From positions 1 through 58,164 of the forward strand of contig CAMAWD010000032.1 in assembly GCA_945861785.1 (NCBI GenBank): a stretch of DNA of 58,164 bases. Direction: 5' to 3'. Position 1 is the first letter of the stretch. Each line of letters starts with the position of its first letter. Both the position numbers and the translations under genes were made by a program. Origin of the DNA: Rhodoferax sp. OV413 (lineage in GTDB: Bacteria; Pseudomonadota; Gammaproteobacteria; Burkholderiales; Burkholderiaceae_C). The notes below the pieces were generated by a model, which saw only the letters and a program-made list of their open reading frames with translations, was not told where the DNA came from and made no database searches. Shown piece by piece: positions 42,332 to 51,296 of the stretch.

Positions 42332-43873
42332 ATGGCTACCGCCCACGAGATTGAGCACGAGGCTATACCGCACGGCCAGCAGGCACCATCGTGCACCATG
42401 GTGATCTTTGGCGCCGCCGGCGACCTGACCAAGCGCCTGCTGATACCGGCGCTCTACAACCTGGCGCGCACCGAGTTGCTGCCGGCGGACTTCGCGCTGA
42501 TAGGCGTTGACCGGCTGGAAATGTCCGACACCGCCTTCCGCCAGCACCTCGACAACGCGGTGCGTGCTTTTGCCTCGGACAAGCATTACTCGCAGGCGCT
42601 TGACGAGAGCCACTGGGCTGAACTGCTCAAGCGCATCAGCTATTTGCAGGGCGATTTTGGCGACGCGTTGGCGTATGGGCGGCTGCGCGAGAAACTCGCC
42701 GAGGTCCGCAAGGAGCAGGTCAGCAGCGACAATGTTGTTTTCTATCTGGCAGTCGGTGCGCGCTTCTTTGGCGGCATCGTCGACCATCTGGGCCAGGCCG
42801 GGCTCGTCACCGAGACCCAGGCCGGCTGGCGCAGGGTGGTGGTCGAAAAGCCCTTCGGCCATAGTGTCGATTCGGCGCGCGCCTTAAACGCGCAATTGCG
42901 CCGCAGCCTGGACGAGCGCCAGATCTACCGGATGGACCATTTCCTGGGCAAGGAGACGGTGCAGAACATCATGCTGATGCGTTTTGCCAATGCCATCTTC
43001 GAGCCGCTTTGGAACCGCGACCATATCGACCATATCCAGATCACCGTGGCTGAAACCGTGGGCGTGGAAAGCCGCGCCGGGTTTTACGAGGGCACCGGCG
43101 CCATGCGTGACATGGTCCCGAACCATGTGTTCCAACTGCTGGCCCTGACTGCGATGGAGCCGCCGACGTCCTTCGCCGCCGACGCTGTTCGCAGCGAAAA
43201 AACCAAGGTACTCAACGCGGTGCACCGGGTCAACGCGGCGAGCGACAGTGTTCGCGGCCAGTACACGGTCGGGCAGCGTGACGGAAAATTGCTGCGCGGC
43301 TACCGCGAGGAAGACGGCGTTGCGGCGACGAGCACGACCGAGACCTATGTCGCCATGAAACTCGGCGTCGACAACTGGCGCTGGTCAGGGGTTCCGTTCT
43401 ACCTGCGAACCGGCAAGGCGATGGCCAAGCGCAGTAGCGAGATCGTGATCCAGTTCAAACGTCCGCCGCTGTCGCTGTTTCGCGATACCGCCACCGAGGC
43501 GCTGACGCCCAACGCGCTGGTGCTCAAACTGCAGCCCGACGAGGGCGCCGCGCTGATGTTCGGTGCGAAAATTCCCGGGCCGACCATTTCGATCGGCCAG
43601 GTCCACATGGATTTCCATTACAAGGACTATTTTCAGAACGCACCGAGCACCGGCTACGAGACGCTGATTTACGACTGCATGATAGGAGACGCTACGCTGT
43701 TCCAGCGCGCTGACAATGTGATCGCGGGATGGCAGATCGTCCAGCCGATACTCGATTACTGGGCCAATGACCCCGCCGCACCACTGACGCAATACGCGGC
43801 CGGATCCGAAGGTTCGCCCGAGGCCAGCGTCCTGTTGCAGTCGGAGGGGCGCAGTTGGAAGTCATTGCTGTGA
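42332..43873 (+). CDS. zwf: glucose-6-phosphate 1-dehydrogenase
   Basis: A 513-residue enzyme of the oxidative pentose phosphate pathway. The coenzyme loop is IFGAAGDLTKRLLIPAL and the substrate motif RMDHFLGKETVQN contains the catalytic His. RTGKAM and VHMDFHY segments are also conserved. It starts two bases after gnd, giving a gnd-zwf operon. No phosphogluconolactonase gene is beside it. It ends directly before an IS91 remnant. Family length and motifs are complete, so it is likely active. Confidence 0.95.
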   Translation: MATAHEIEHEAIPHGQQAPSCTMVIFGAAGDLTKRLLIPALYNLARTELLPADFALIGVDRLEMSDTAFRQHLDNAVRAFASDKHYSQALDESHWAELLKRISYLQGDFGDALAYGRLREKLAEVRKEQVSSDNVVFYLAVGARFFGGIVDHLGQAGLVTETQAGWRRVVVEKPFGHSVDSARALNAQLRRSLDERQIYRMDHFLGKETVQNIMLMRFANAIFEPLWNRDHIDHIQITVAETVGVESRAGFYEGTGAMRDMVPNHVFQLLALTAMEPPTSFAADAVRSEKTKVLNAVHRVNAASDSVRGQYTVGQRDGKLLRGYREEDGVAATSTTETYVAMKLGVDNWRWSGVPFYLRTGKAMAKRSSEIVIQFKRPPLSLFRDTATEALTPNALVLKLQPDEGAALMFGAKIPGPTISIGQVHMDFHYKDYFQNAPSTGYETLIYDCMIGDATLFQRADNVIAGWQIVQPILDYWANDPAAPLTQYAAGSEGSPEASVLLQSEGRSWKSLL

Positions 43874-43889
43874 GGCGCTCTGGCAGAGC

Positions 43890-44290
43890 ATTGCTGGACG
43901 AAGAGCAGAGTTCGACCTACATGGCCGACAACGACGGCGATTCGGACGAGGCCCGCACGCTCAGGCCGCAGCAGGCCGCAGCGTGTACCTACGGCATCGC
44001 GCTCGGTCCGCGCGCCGGTCAGAAGGTGCTGACGGTGCAGGGCGCCATGCCCAGGCAGACGGAGTTCAAGCCAAGCTGCGCGCGCTGGTTGAGCCGCAGG
44101 AGCCCGAGACGCCCGCCCAATCTGTGGTGCCTGCCGAGTGCGAGGCGAACTGCGCGCACTGCCCCGGGCCGCCGGGGTCGGCTGCGTCCGATGGGTTGCG
44201 GGGCCGATGCAAGCGGCCCGAAGGCAAGGGATAACCCATAGACGGCGCCGGCGCCATGGGGAGGCGCATTTTTGCTGGGCCATCAACACC
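43890..44290 (+). mobile_element. IS91-family remnant, copy F
   Basis: It carries the transposase middle piece (MADNDGDSDEARTLRPQQAA, then VLTVQGAMPRQTEFK). It then jumps by deletion to AKLRALVEPQEPETPAQ and the downstream region (GAAGGCAAGGGATAACCC), which matches 3177-3290 of copy B. It is complementary to copies A and B in which parts are kept. It lies between zwf and the convergent dehydrogenase gene. Confidence 0.75.
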
Positions 44291-44312
44291 CGGGAGGCGA
44301 GTGACTGGGCAC

Positions 44313-45254
44313 TCAAGCGACTCGGTGGCGCAGCGGTTGCCCGTCGATCAGGCTGCGGCAATTTTCAACGGCAAGATGCAACGCGCGATGAAACATGTCC
44401 TGCGTCAGCCAGGCCATGTGGGGCGTGGCGACGACATCGTCACGCTTCAGAAGCGGGTGGTCGGCGCAGACGGGCTCGTTTGTGAAGACATCCAGGCAGG
44501 CCACCGACACCCGTCCGAGGTCCAGCGCCTCGACCAGTGCATCTTCGTCCACCAACTCGCCGCGCGCCGTATTGATGAACACCGCCCCCCGTTTCATTTG
44601 AACAAACCGTTGCCTGCCGAACATGCCCCGGGTTTGCGCTGTGAGCGGCACATGCAGACTCACCATGTCGCTCTGGGCCAGCAGGTCTTCCAGCGACAGG
44701 CGCGGATAGTCGAACTGGTCGGCCTGGGACCGGCCGCAATACACCACGCGCATGCCCATCGCGGCCAGCCAGGGCGCTAGCATCCTGGGCACGTTGCCGG
44801 AGCCGACCAACCCCACCGTCTTGCCGTGCAACTCGAACAGCTTCTCTTGCAGCGGCTGCTCGATCGGCCATTGGCCCTGGCGCAGACCGGCACTGATACG
44901 CGTGAGCCGCCGCGCGGCTGCAAGCATCAGGCCCAGCGTCATCTCGGCCACGGCCCGGCTATTGACTCCCGGCATGTTGCACACCGCAATACCCCGCGCC
45001 CTGGCGGCGTCCAGATCGATGGTGTTGACGCCCACGCCGATTTTCTGGATCAAACGCAGCCGCGCACTGTGCTGCAGCATCGCGGCCGTGACGGGTTTGA
45101 GCACATGCCAGAGCACATCCGCGTCGGGCCAGTGCTGGTCAAACAGCGGCTGGTCGGTTTCGGGACAGCATACGATGTTCCATTGTGGCGGCGCATGTTG
45201 CTTCAGCCACTCCTGCAAGGAGGGGTTGACGTCGAAGTGGAACAGGACCTTCAT
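44313..45254 (-). CDS. 2-hydroxyacid dehydrogenase (hydroxypyruvate/glyoxylate reductase-like)
   Basis: A 313-residue NAD(P)-dependent D-2-hydroxyacid dehydrogenase. Conserved active-site residues are R231 (NTARGELVDE), E260 (DVFTNEP) and H279 (TPHMAW). The cofactor loop GLVGSGNVPRMLA lacks the third glycine of GxGxxG. The start at 45254 gives family-length protein. It is the last gene of a kinase-enolase-dehydrogenase operon (17 bases after enolase). It could reduce a 2-keto acid such as hydroxypyruvate to feed the kinase; the true substrate is unknown. Confidence 0.85.
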   Translation of the reverse strand: MKVLFHFDVNPSLQEWLKQHAPPQWNIVCCPETDQPLFDQHWPDADVLWHVLKPVTAAMLQHSARLRLIQKIGVGVNTIDLDAARARGIAVCNMPGVNSRAVAEMTLGLMLAAARRLTRISAGLRQGQWPIEQPLQEKLFELHGKTVGLVGSGNVPRMLAPWLAAMGMRVVYCGRSQADQFDYPRLSLEDLLAQSDMVSLHVPLTAQTRGMFGRQRFVQMKRGAVFINTARGELVDEDALVEALDLGRVSVACLDVFTNEPVCADHPLLKRDDVVATPHMAWLTQDMFHRALHLAVENCRSLIDGQPLRHRVA

Positions 45255-45271
45255 GGCGCCATTGTTCGTCT

Positions 45272-46555
45272 CTAGCGCTGCAGCCATGGGAAGATTCGCG
45301 GCGGCGGATAGGTGTTTGCCTGTGCCAATGACTGCTCGATGCGCAGCCCCTCGTTCCACTTGGCCATGCGCTCGGAGCGGGCGAAGCTGCCGACCTTGAG
45401 TTGCGCAACGCCCCAGCCCACGGCCAGATGCACGATGCTGACATCTTCCGTTTCCCCCGACCGCGCCGAGACGATACATCCCAGCTGGTGGCGGGTTGCA
45501 ACTTCAATGGCCTGGCGGGTCTCGGTCACGGTGCCGATCTGGTTGGGTTTGATCAGCACGGCATTGCATGCACCGAGCGCAGCCCGTTCGTCGATCCGGC
45601 GCGCGTTGGTGACAAAAAAATCGTCCCCGATGATCTGCAGCCGATGGCCCAGCCTTGCGGTCATTGCGCGCATGCCCTCGATGTCGTCCTCCGCAAAGCC
45701 GTCTTCCATCGAGATGATCGGGTAAGACTCGACCCACTGTGCATAGACATCCAGCAATTGTTCGCGCGTGAAAGACCGCGACTCGCTGCGCCAGTGGTAA
45801 CGGTCGTCGGCGAAGTACTGTGTGGACGCCAGATCCAGGGCTATGGAAACGTCTGCACCGGGGCGCAAGCCGGTGGCCTCAATGGCGCCTACCAGTGCTT
45901 CGATGGTGCCCTCGTTGGAGCCGAACTGCGGCCAGTAACCGCCTTCGTCGGCCACGCCCAGATTCTTCCCCTGGCTTGCCAAAGCCTTGCCAGCGGCGTA
46001 ATACACCTCGGCGACCCATTCGAGCGATTCGGCAAAACTGCCAGCCCCGTTCGGGATGGCCATGAAGTCCTGCACGTCGACGCTGCCGCGCGCATGGGCG
46101 CCACCGCCGAAGATCTGGATTTCCGGTAGCGGCAACCCCACCAGCCGGTCGCCGGCGAGGTACTGCCAAAGCGGCAGGCGCCGCTCGTTGCTCGCGGCCC
46201 ACAAGGCCGCCAGTGAGACGGCTGTCAGGCTGTTGCCACCCAGCCGGGACTTGTCTGGTGTTCCATCGGCGGCGATCATGGCTGCGTCGATTGCCGCCTG
46301 GTCGAAGATGTCCTGGCCCTGGAGCAACGGCCCAATTTCATCGTTGACGCGCTGCACCGCCTGGCGCACACCCCGGCCACGCAAGCGCGTGCCGCCATCG
46401 CGCAACTCGCGTGCTTCGCCAGCGCCGGTGGAAGCACCCGCCGGGGCGATGGCGCGGCCCACCACACCAGACTCCAGCGTCACCTCGGCCTCGACGGTCG
46501 GAAAACCGCGCGAGTCCCATACCGCCCTGCCTGTTACCTTCTGGATACGACTCAT
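45272..46555 (-). CDS. enolase-family enzyme with altered active site
   Basis: A 427-residue enolase homologue beginning MSRIQKVTGRAVWDSRG. Most catalytic machinery is kept: S42 loop, E204, metal ligands D241, E284 and the GDD at 311-312, general base K336 (LIKPNQIG) and K387. Two usual E. coli enolase residues differ. The Glu of NVDIQEFM is Asp (D163 in VQDFM), and the His of ISHRSGETED is Ala (A364 in VSARSGETED). It overlaps the upstream kinase gene by four bases. A substrate related to but distinct from 2-phosphoglycerate is plausible. Confidence 0.85.
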   Translation of the reverse strand: MSRIQKVTGRAVWDSRGFPTVEAEVTLESGVVGRAIAPAGASTGAGEARELRDGGTRLRGRGVRQAVQRVNDEIGPLLQGQDIFDQAAIDAAMIAADGTPDKSRLGGNSLTAVSLAALWAASNERRLPLWQYLAGDRLVGLPLPEIQIFGGGAHARGSVDVQDFMAIPNGAGSFAESLEWVAEVYYAAGKALASQGKNLGVADEGGYWPQFGSNEGTIEALVGAIEATGLRPGADVSIALDLASTQYFADDRYHWRSESRSFTREQLLDVYAQWVESYPIISMEDGFAEDDIEGMRAMTARLGHRLQIIGDDFFVTNARRIDERAALGACNAVLIKPNQIGTVTETRQAIEVATRHQLGCIVSARSGETEDVSIVHLAVGWGVAQLKVGSFARSERMAKWNEGLRIEQSLAQANTYPPPRIFPWLQR

Positions 46556-47556
46556 GGTTTGATTACTCTGTTGGCTGTCTGCATCACCGCGCCCAACCGG
46601 TCCGGCGATGCGCGCAGGCAACCCAGAGCGATCTGACGAACCGTTTCCTTGTCGGGCGCCCGGGTCAAGTATTCGACCGGCGACTTGCCATCCACGCGCG
46701 CCAGGAAAAGGGCCGGCAGCAAACGCGCCGCACGCGCCTCCAGCGACACGGCCGGTTCCCAATTGACCTGCGCAAGATAGGCTTGGTAGATCGTCTCGAA
46801 GGCGCAGAGAAATGCACCGGCCTGCGCCGGCCGGTGCACTGCCTTGAGCAGCATGTGGTTGAGGCAGAAAGCCAGATCGAAGGCAGGGTCGCCGTACCAG
46901 GCGCATTCGGCATCCAGGAACACCGGTGACGTCGGGCCGCACAGGATGTTCTTGGGGCTCACGTCACCGTGCACCAGTGCCAGCCGGGTGGTGGCCGTGG
47001 TGCGGCAGATGTCGCGCAACGTGTCGCCCAGCGCGGGATGCCGCTCGATGGTGGCCAGCAGGTAAGGCTCCAGCCGCAGAGAAAAGAACTCTGCGTCGCT
47101 CCTGAACCGCTCTGCAATGGCCGCGTTGTTGGCGGTGTGGGCATGGATGCGTCCGAGATGGTGCCCCACCTGGCGCGCCAGGTCCAGGTCGACGCGGCCC
47201 TGGAGCAACAGGGATTTCCATACCGGGTAACGCGCGGGCTCCAGAAACTCCATGAAGAAAATGCCGGCTTCTGCGTCGCGGCCGAGCATCCTGGGCGTCA
47301 TGCCCGGCAAGAACGGCGCCACGGTCTGGTACCAGGCGTATTCATAACTGTTGCGCGACAACGGCGCCTCCCATACGGCGGACACCTTGAGCCTGGACAA
47401 GGCGCGTTTGGCGCAGATGCTGTGGTCCGCCAAGTCGATGCGCCAGATATCCGACGACACGCCGCCGGTCAGCTGTGCAATGCCGCGAACGTCATGGTCC
47501 GATCCCAAGCCGAGTTTGTGCAGGGCGCCGGTGATCAAGCCGGTGGTGTCACTCAT
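46552..47556 (-). CDS. APH/choline-kinase-family phosphotransferase
   Basis: A 334-residue small-molecule kinase of the aminoglycoside phosphotransferase fold. The ATP-binding Lys is in ICAKRAL (K50), the catalytic loop is HGDVSPKN (196-203, D198) and the metal-binding Asp is in FLDAECAWYGDP (D215). The start at 47556 is chosen by family length. Substrates of this family include choline, homoserine, methylthioribose and antibiotics. Its translational coupling to the enolase-like gene points to a role in sugar-acid metabolism rather than resistance. This is inference from context. Confidence 0.8.
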   Translation of the reverse strand: MSDTTGLITGALHKLGLGSDHDVRGIAQLTGGVSSDIWRIDLADHSICAKRALSRLKVSAVWEAPLSRNSYEYAWYQTVAPFLPGMTPRMLGRDAEAGIFFMEFLEPARYPVWKSLLLQGRVDLDLARQVGHHLGRIHAHTANNAAIAERFRSDAEFFSLRLEPYLLATIERHPALGDTLRDICRTTATTRLALVHGDVSPKNILCGPTSPVFLDAECAWYGDPAFDLAFCLNHMLLKAVHRPAQAGAFLCAFETIYQAYLAQVNWEPAVSLEARAARLLPALFLARVDGKSPVEYLTRAPDKETVRQIALGCLRASPDRLGAVMQTANRVIKP

Positions 47557-47608
47557 GCAAGGGCTCTGCGTGTTGCGTGTATTGCATGGCGGCATTATCG
47601 AACGCCCG

Positions 47609-47896
47609 TCACCACCGCTGCATGCAGGGCAGCAGCGTCAGCGCCAGGATCAGCACGGTGAGCACCAGCGACACTTTTTGGATTTTCTGCTCCCACCGCT
47701 GGATGGCGGCATCGGCCACCTCGTCCAGGGATTTTCCGGCAACATCCACAAAGGTGTGAATCCCCAGGATCGCCTGGCCTTTGCTGATCTTCACGAAACC
47801 GTCCTTGTCATCGAGCTTCCAGTCCGATGGGTAGGAAACCGACCATCGATGCTGCGGGTGCCGTGGTGGCGGCGTCTTGCTGACCCAGGCGGTCAC
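47609..47896 (-). CDS. hypothetical protein, probably 5'-truncated
   Basis: A 95-residue frame starting at a GTG. The central part (RWSVSYPSDWKLDDKDGFVK) looks like a small secreted or surface protein of the PsbP/DUF1795 type, followed by a hydrophobic C-terminal segment (VLTVLILALTLLP). I am not sure of the family. The N-terminus is probably missing, because sequence immediately upstream belongs to other debris and an IS91 remnant. It precedes the kinase operon on the same strand by 52 bases. Confidence 0.4.
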   Translation of the reverse strand: MTAWVSKTPPPRHPQHRWSVSYPSDWKLDDKDGFVKISKGQAILGIHTFVDVAGKSLDEVADAAIQRWEQKIQKVSLVLTVLILALTLLPCMQRW

Positions 47897-48063
47897 AGCA
47901 TCGACCTGTTCCGCTCGCTGGTGGGTGTCAGCTCAGTAGTGGCTGCGCAGGCCTGCCTGAGACGGTCGAGATCTTCGGCGCGCGCGACAGCGCGGTGCTG
48001 CAGGACTTCGTCGCGGCCATCTTGCGGAAGTTCTGTCGGACGACGGGACGCGAGATCGGCGGT

Positions 48064-48215
48064 TTGCCCAGGCAGACGGAGTTCAAGCAGACCCTGTGCG
48101 CCGACACCAATGGAAACAAAGCAGCACGCAGCCGTGCGCTGCGCGGCCGACGACCGCGATGCGCTGAAGAAAGACGGGACCACGCACCTGGTGATGTCAC
48201 CGCTGGAGTGCGCAG
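48064..48215 (+). mobile_element. IS91-family remnant, copy G
   Basis: The plus strand reads PRQTEFKQTLCADTNG, then a deletion to HAAVRCAADDRDAL and KKDGTTHLVMSPLE, all pieces of the same IS91 transposase. The stretch 47897-48063 before it holds a protein-like frame (DSAVLQDFVAAILRKF) that I do not recognise. From 48216 to 48343 I see no gene. Confidence 0.7.
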
Positions 48216-48344
48216 GATGCCGGTCCGGTGGCACTTGCAGACACCTGTTTTGTTTATCAACCGGTCGAACGGCCTGCTGACGCCCCTCACCTAGGGTTTG
48301 TACCAGGCCGGAAGGACGTTTCGCCACGCTACCATTATGAAATA

Positions 48345-48365
48345 GTGTTTCATTCATTGAAACAC
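48345..48365. promoter_or_regulatory. IclR operator-like palindrome
   Basis: GTGTTTCA-TTCAT-TGAAACAC is a perfect 8-bp inverted repeat 28 bases before the IclR gene. IclR-family proteins often bind such pseudo-palindromes near their own promoters. It probably controls the whole 48394-57674 operon. Confidence 0.55.
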
Positions 48366-48393
48366 AAAGAATCACACAACCCGTAAACCCTTC

Positions 48394-49233
48394 ATGCAGC
48401 CGGCGAGCAAGGACACCGACACCGACACCACCGCCAAAGCCAGTGGCCGCAGCAAAGCCGCCACTGGCACCGTGGACCTGTCGCTGTTTCTCCTGGAGCA
48501 CCTGGTTGCCAGCCACAAGCCGGTCGGCATCAGCGATATGGCACGGGCCTTTCACTCCACCAAGCCCACGATCTACCGGCACATACAGGCGCTGGTCAAG
48601 CATGGATTCGCCCGCCAGGACAAGGAGACGAGCCGGTATGAAGCCGGCATCAAGCTGTTGGTGCTTGGCGAGTCGTTGCGCGAAAGGTTCAACATTGTGG
48701 CGCTGGCCCGCAGTGACATGCTTATGCTCCGCCAGGCGACGGGGCAGGCGGTCTCGCTGAGCACCTTGCGCACCGACGAAGTGATCACACTGGAACTCCT
48801 GCAAGGGCACACGGTGGTCGATTTCGGCATCAAGCCCGGCACCCGCATGGACCTGCACGCCACGGCGCACGGCAAGATAGCGCTGGCCTTCGGCTCCGCC
48901 GAACTGTTGGACGGCCTGACGCAGGCGACGCTGCGCTCCTGGACGCCAGACACGGTCACCAGCCTCTGCGCGCTCACAAAAACGGTGGCGCTGATCCGTC
49001 AACAAGGCTGGGCTACCGCTGCGAACGAGATCGTGCCCGGTGTCAATGCCCTGGCCGCCCCCATCTTCGACCATCGCGACGCCTACACCGGGGCGGTGGC
49101 CATCGTCGGCTCGACCCACATCATCGAAGCCACACCACGCGCGGACCTGATCGACCTGGTCACCAGTGCCGCGCAAAAAATCTCACGCGCGCTGGGAAGC
49201 ACTGGTTCCCGCACACAAGGAGAAAAAATTTGA
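48394..49233 (+). CDS. IclR-family transcriptional regulator
   Basis: A 279-residue regulator with an N-terminal helix-turn-helix (GISDMARAFHSTKPTIYRHI) and a C-terminal effector domain (LHATAHGKIALAFG and GVNALAAPIFDH). Its stop overlaps the TTG start of hyuA by four bases, so it is co-transcribed and translationally coupled with the enzymes it likely regulates. A palindrome lies immediately upstream. The inducer is presumably the hydantoinase substrate. Confidence 0.9.
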   Translation: MQPASKDTDTDTTAKASGRSKAATGTVDLSLFLLEHLVASHKPVGISDMARAFHSTKPTIYRHIQALVKHGFARQDKETSRYEAGIKLLVLGESLRERFNIVALARSDMLMLRQATGQAVSLSTLRTDEVITLELLQGHTVVDFGIKPGTRMDLHATAHGKIALAFGSAELLDGLTQATLRSWTPDTVTSLCALTKTVALIRQQGWATAANEIVPGVNALAAPIFDHRDAYTGAVAIVGSTHIIEATPRADLIDLVTSAAQKISRALGSTGSRTQGEKI

Positions 49234-51296
49234 CCTATTCACTGGCGGTGGACATCGGCGGTACGTTCACCGATATCGTCCTGCGCGGCTCTGGCGGCGA
49301 ACTGGTCATCGACAAGACATTGACGACACCCGACAACCTGCTGGAGGGGTTTTTTGCAGGTGTGAACGCCGTACTTGCCAAGGCACACCTGACACCTGGT
49401 GATATCGACGGCGTGGTGGTCCACGCAACCACGGTTGTCACCAATGCGCTGATCGAGCGCAAGGGACAAAAGACCGCCATGTTTGTCACCACCGGCTTCC
49501 GGGATGTGCTGTCGATACGCAACGAGCATCGCTACGACATGTTCGACCCCCAGATCGAATTCCAGCCCCCGCTGGTGCCCCGCGAACTCACCTACGGCAT
49601 TCGCGAGCGCATCCTGTCCGATGGAACCGTGCTTGAGGCGCCGTCCCGGCAGAACGTGCTGGAGGTGATCGCAGAATTGCGTCGCCAGGACGTCAAGGCG
49701 GTGGCGGTCTGTTTTCTGAACAGTTATGCGAATCCGGACAACGAATGCCTGGTCGGTGACATGCTGCGCGAGGAAATGCCTGAACTGTTCGTGTCGCTCT
49801 CGTCAGAAATCGCGCCCCAGATCCGCGAATATCCGCGCGCATCCACGACGGCGATCAACGCTTTTACGATGCCGATCTCGCAGCCTTACCTGAGTGCGCT
49901 GGCGGAAAGGCTCAAGCTGGAGAACTACGCGAACGAGCCCCTGATCATGTTGTCGTCGGGTGGCATCATCGGCACTGATGTCGCTGGTCGCAACCCGGTG
50001 CGCATGATCGAAAGCGGGCCGGCCGCCGGTGCCCTGGCTGCCAGCCACTATGCCAAGGTACTCGGCCTCGACCGCCTGATGTCGTTCGACATGGGCGGGA
50101 CGACCGCCAAAGCCTGCCTGATCGAGAATTTCGAGCCGCTGATCACGGGACTCTTCGAGGTGGACCGGCGTTACCGCTTCAAAGAGGGCAGCGGCATGCC
50201 AGTCACGATCCCGTCCATCGACATGATCGAGATCGGGGCTGGAGGTGGCAGCCTGGCTTACGTCGATGACCTGGGCTTGTTGAAGGTGGGGCCCAAGAGC
50301 GCGGGTGCGATGCCCGGCCCGGCATGTTATGGCCGCGGAGGTGAAGGTGCAGCGGTCACCGATGCCGACCTGCTGCTCGGCCTGCTCGACGCCGACAACT
50401 TTCTGGGTGGCGACATGCAACTCGATCGCACCGCCAGCGAACGGGCGATCACCGTCCTTGCGAAACGCCTGGGGACCACGACCAACACGGCCGCGCGCGG
50501 CATCTATCGGATCGTGGCGGAAGCCATGGCCGGCGCAACCCGGGCGCATGCCACGGACCGGGGCATCGACTACCGCGGCCTGTCCCTGCTGGCCTTCGGC
50601 GGCGCCGGCCCGGTGCACGCCTGCGAGGTGGGTGCGTTGCTGCAGAGCAAGTCCGTCATCTTCCCGCCGCAGGCCAGTGTGTTGTCCGCCTTCGGCACGC
50701 TGGTCACTCCGGTACGGCTCGATCTCGTGCGCAGCGCACTGGGCTTGCTCGAAACCAACGACTGGGCCCGGACCGATCGCCTGTTTGACGAAATGGGCCG
50801 GGAGGGACGCGACGCCCTGATATCGGCCGGCTGCAACCCGCAAGATATCACGCTGATTTTTGGCGCCGACATCCGGTACCTTGGACAGCAAAACGAAGTC
50901 AACGTGGCGCTGGAGACCGACCCGCGCACCAAGCACGACACAGCCGCCATCCAGGCGGCGTTCGATACGGTGTACCAAGCCCAGTACGGGTTCAAGCCTT
51001 CGCACGTTCCGACCGAGGTCGTCAGCTGGCGCCTGACCGCCCGCGGTCCCCTGGTGCCCTTCCATGCGGCGCTCGCACCACCATTGATTCAAGGACAACC
51101 CAAAACGTCCCGCAGGGTTCATCTGTGGCAGGACGACCAAATGGTGCCGGTCTATGACCGGACGTGTCTGGCCGTTCACCAGCGCATCGATGGCCCGGTG
51201 ATCATCGAGGAGCGTGAAACCACGATCATCGTCTTGCCCGGATGGGTGGCAACGGTAGATGAATTCGGCTGCATCGTAGCGACACAGAAGGAATGA
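49230..51296 (+). CDS. hyuA: hydantoinase/oxoprolinase subunit A (HyuA)
   Basis: A 688-residue subunit with the ATP-binding actin-like fold (DIGGTFTD at residues 8-15, FDMGGTTAKACL, GAGGGSLAYVD). A rare TTG start follows AAGGAG and overlaps the regulator stop. HyuAB enzymes hydrolyse hydantoins, N-methylhydantoins or 5-oxoproline with ATP; relatives carboxylate acetone or acetophenone. The exact reaction is not determinable from sequence. Coupling by overlap with hyuB indicates a heteromeric enzyme. Confidence 0.9.
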   Translation: MTYSLAVDIGGTFTDIVLRGSGGELVIDKTLTTPDNLLEGFFAGVNAVLAKAHLTPGDIDGVVVHATTVVTNALIERKGQKTAMFVTTGFRDVLSIRNEHRYDMFDPQIEFQPPLVPRELTYGIRERILSDGTVLEAPSRQNVLEVIAELRRQDVKAVAVCFLNSYANPDNECLVGDMLREEMPELFVSLSSEIAPQIREYPRASTTAINAFTMPISQPYLSALAERLKLENYANEPLIMLSSGGIIGTDVAGRNPVRMIESGPAAGALAASHYAKVLGLDRLMSFDMGGTTAKACLIENFEPLITGLFEVDRRYRFKEGSGMPVTIPSIDMIEIGAGGGSLAYVDDLGLLKVGPKSAGAMPGPACYGRGGEGAAVTDADLLLGLLDADNFLGGDMQLDRTASERAITVLAKRLGTTTNTAARGIYRIVAEAMAGATRAHATDRGIDYRGLSLLAFGGAGPVHACEVGALLQSKSVIFPPQASVLSAFGTLVTPVRLDLVRSALGLLETNDWARTDRLFDEMGREGRDALISAGCNPQDITLIFGADIRYLGQQNEVNVALETDPRTKHDTAAIQAAFDTVYQAQYGFKPSHVPTEVVSWRLTARGPLVPFHAALAPPLIQGQPKTSRRVHLWQDDQMVPVYDRTCLAVHQRIDGPVIIEERETTIIVLPGWVATVDEFGCIVATQKE

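Noticed and set aside
46552-47556. Aminoglycoside resistance interpretation of the APH-fold kinase
   Set aside because: The gene is translationally coupled to an enolase-like gene and a dehydrogenase gene, with no resistance-gene context; a metabolic substrate is more plausible.
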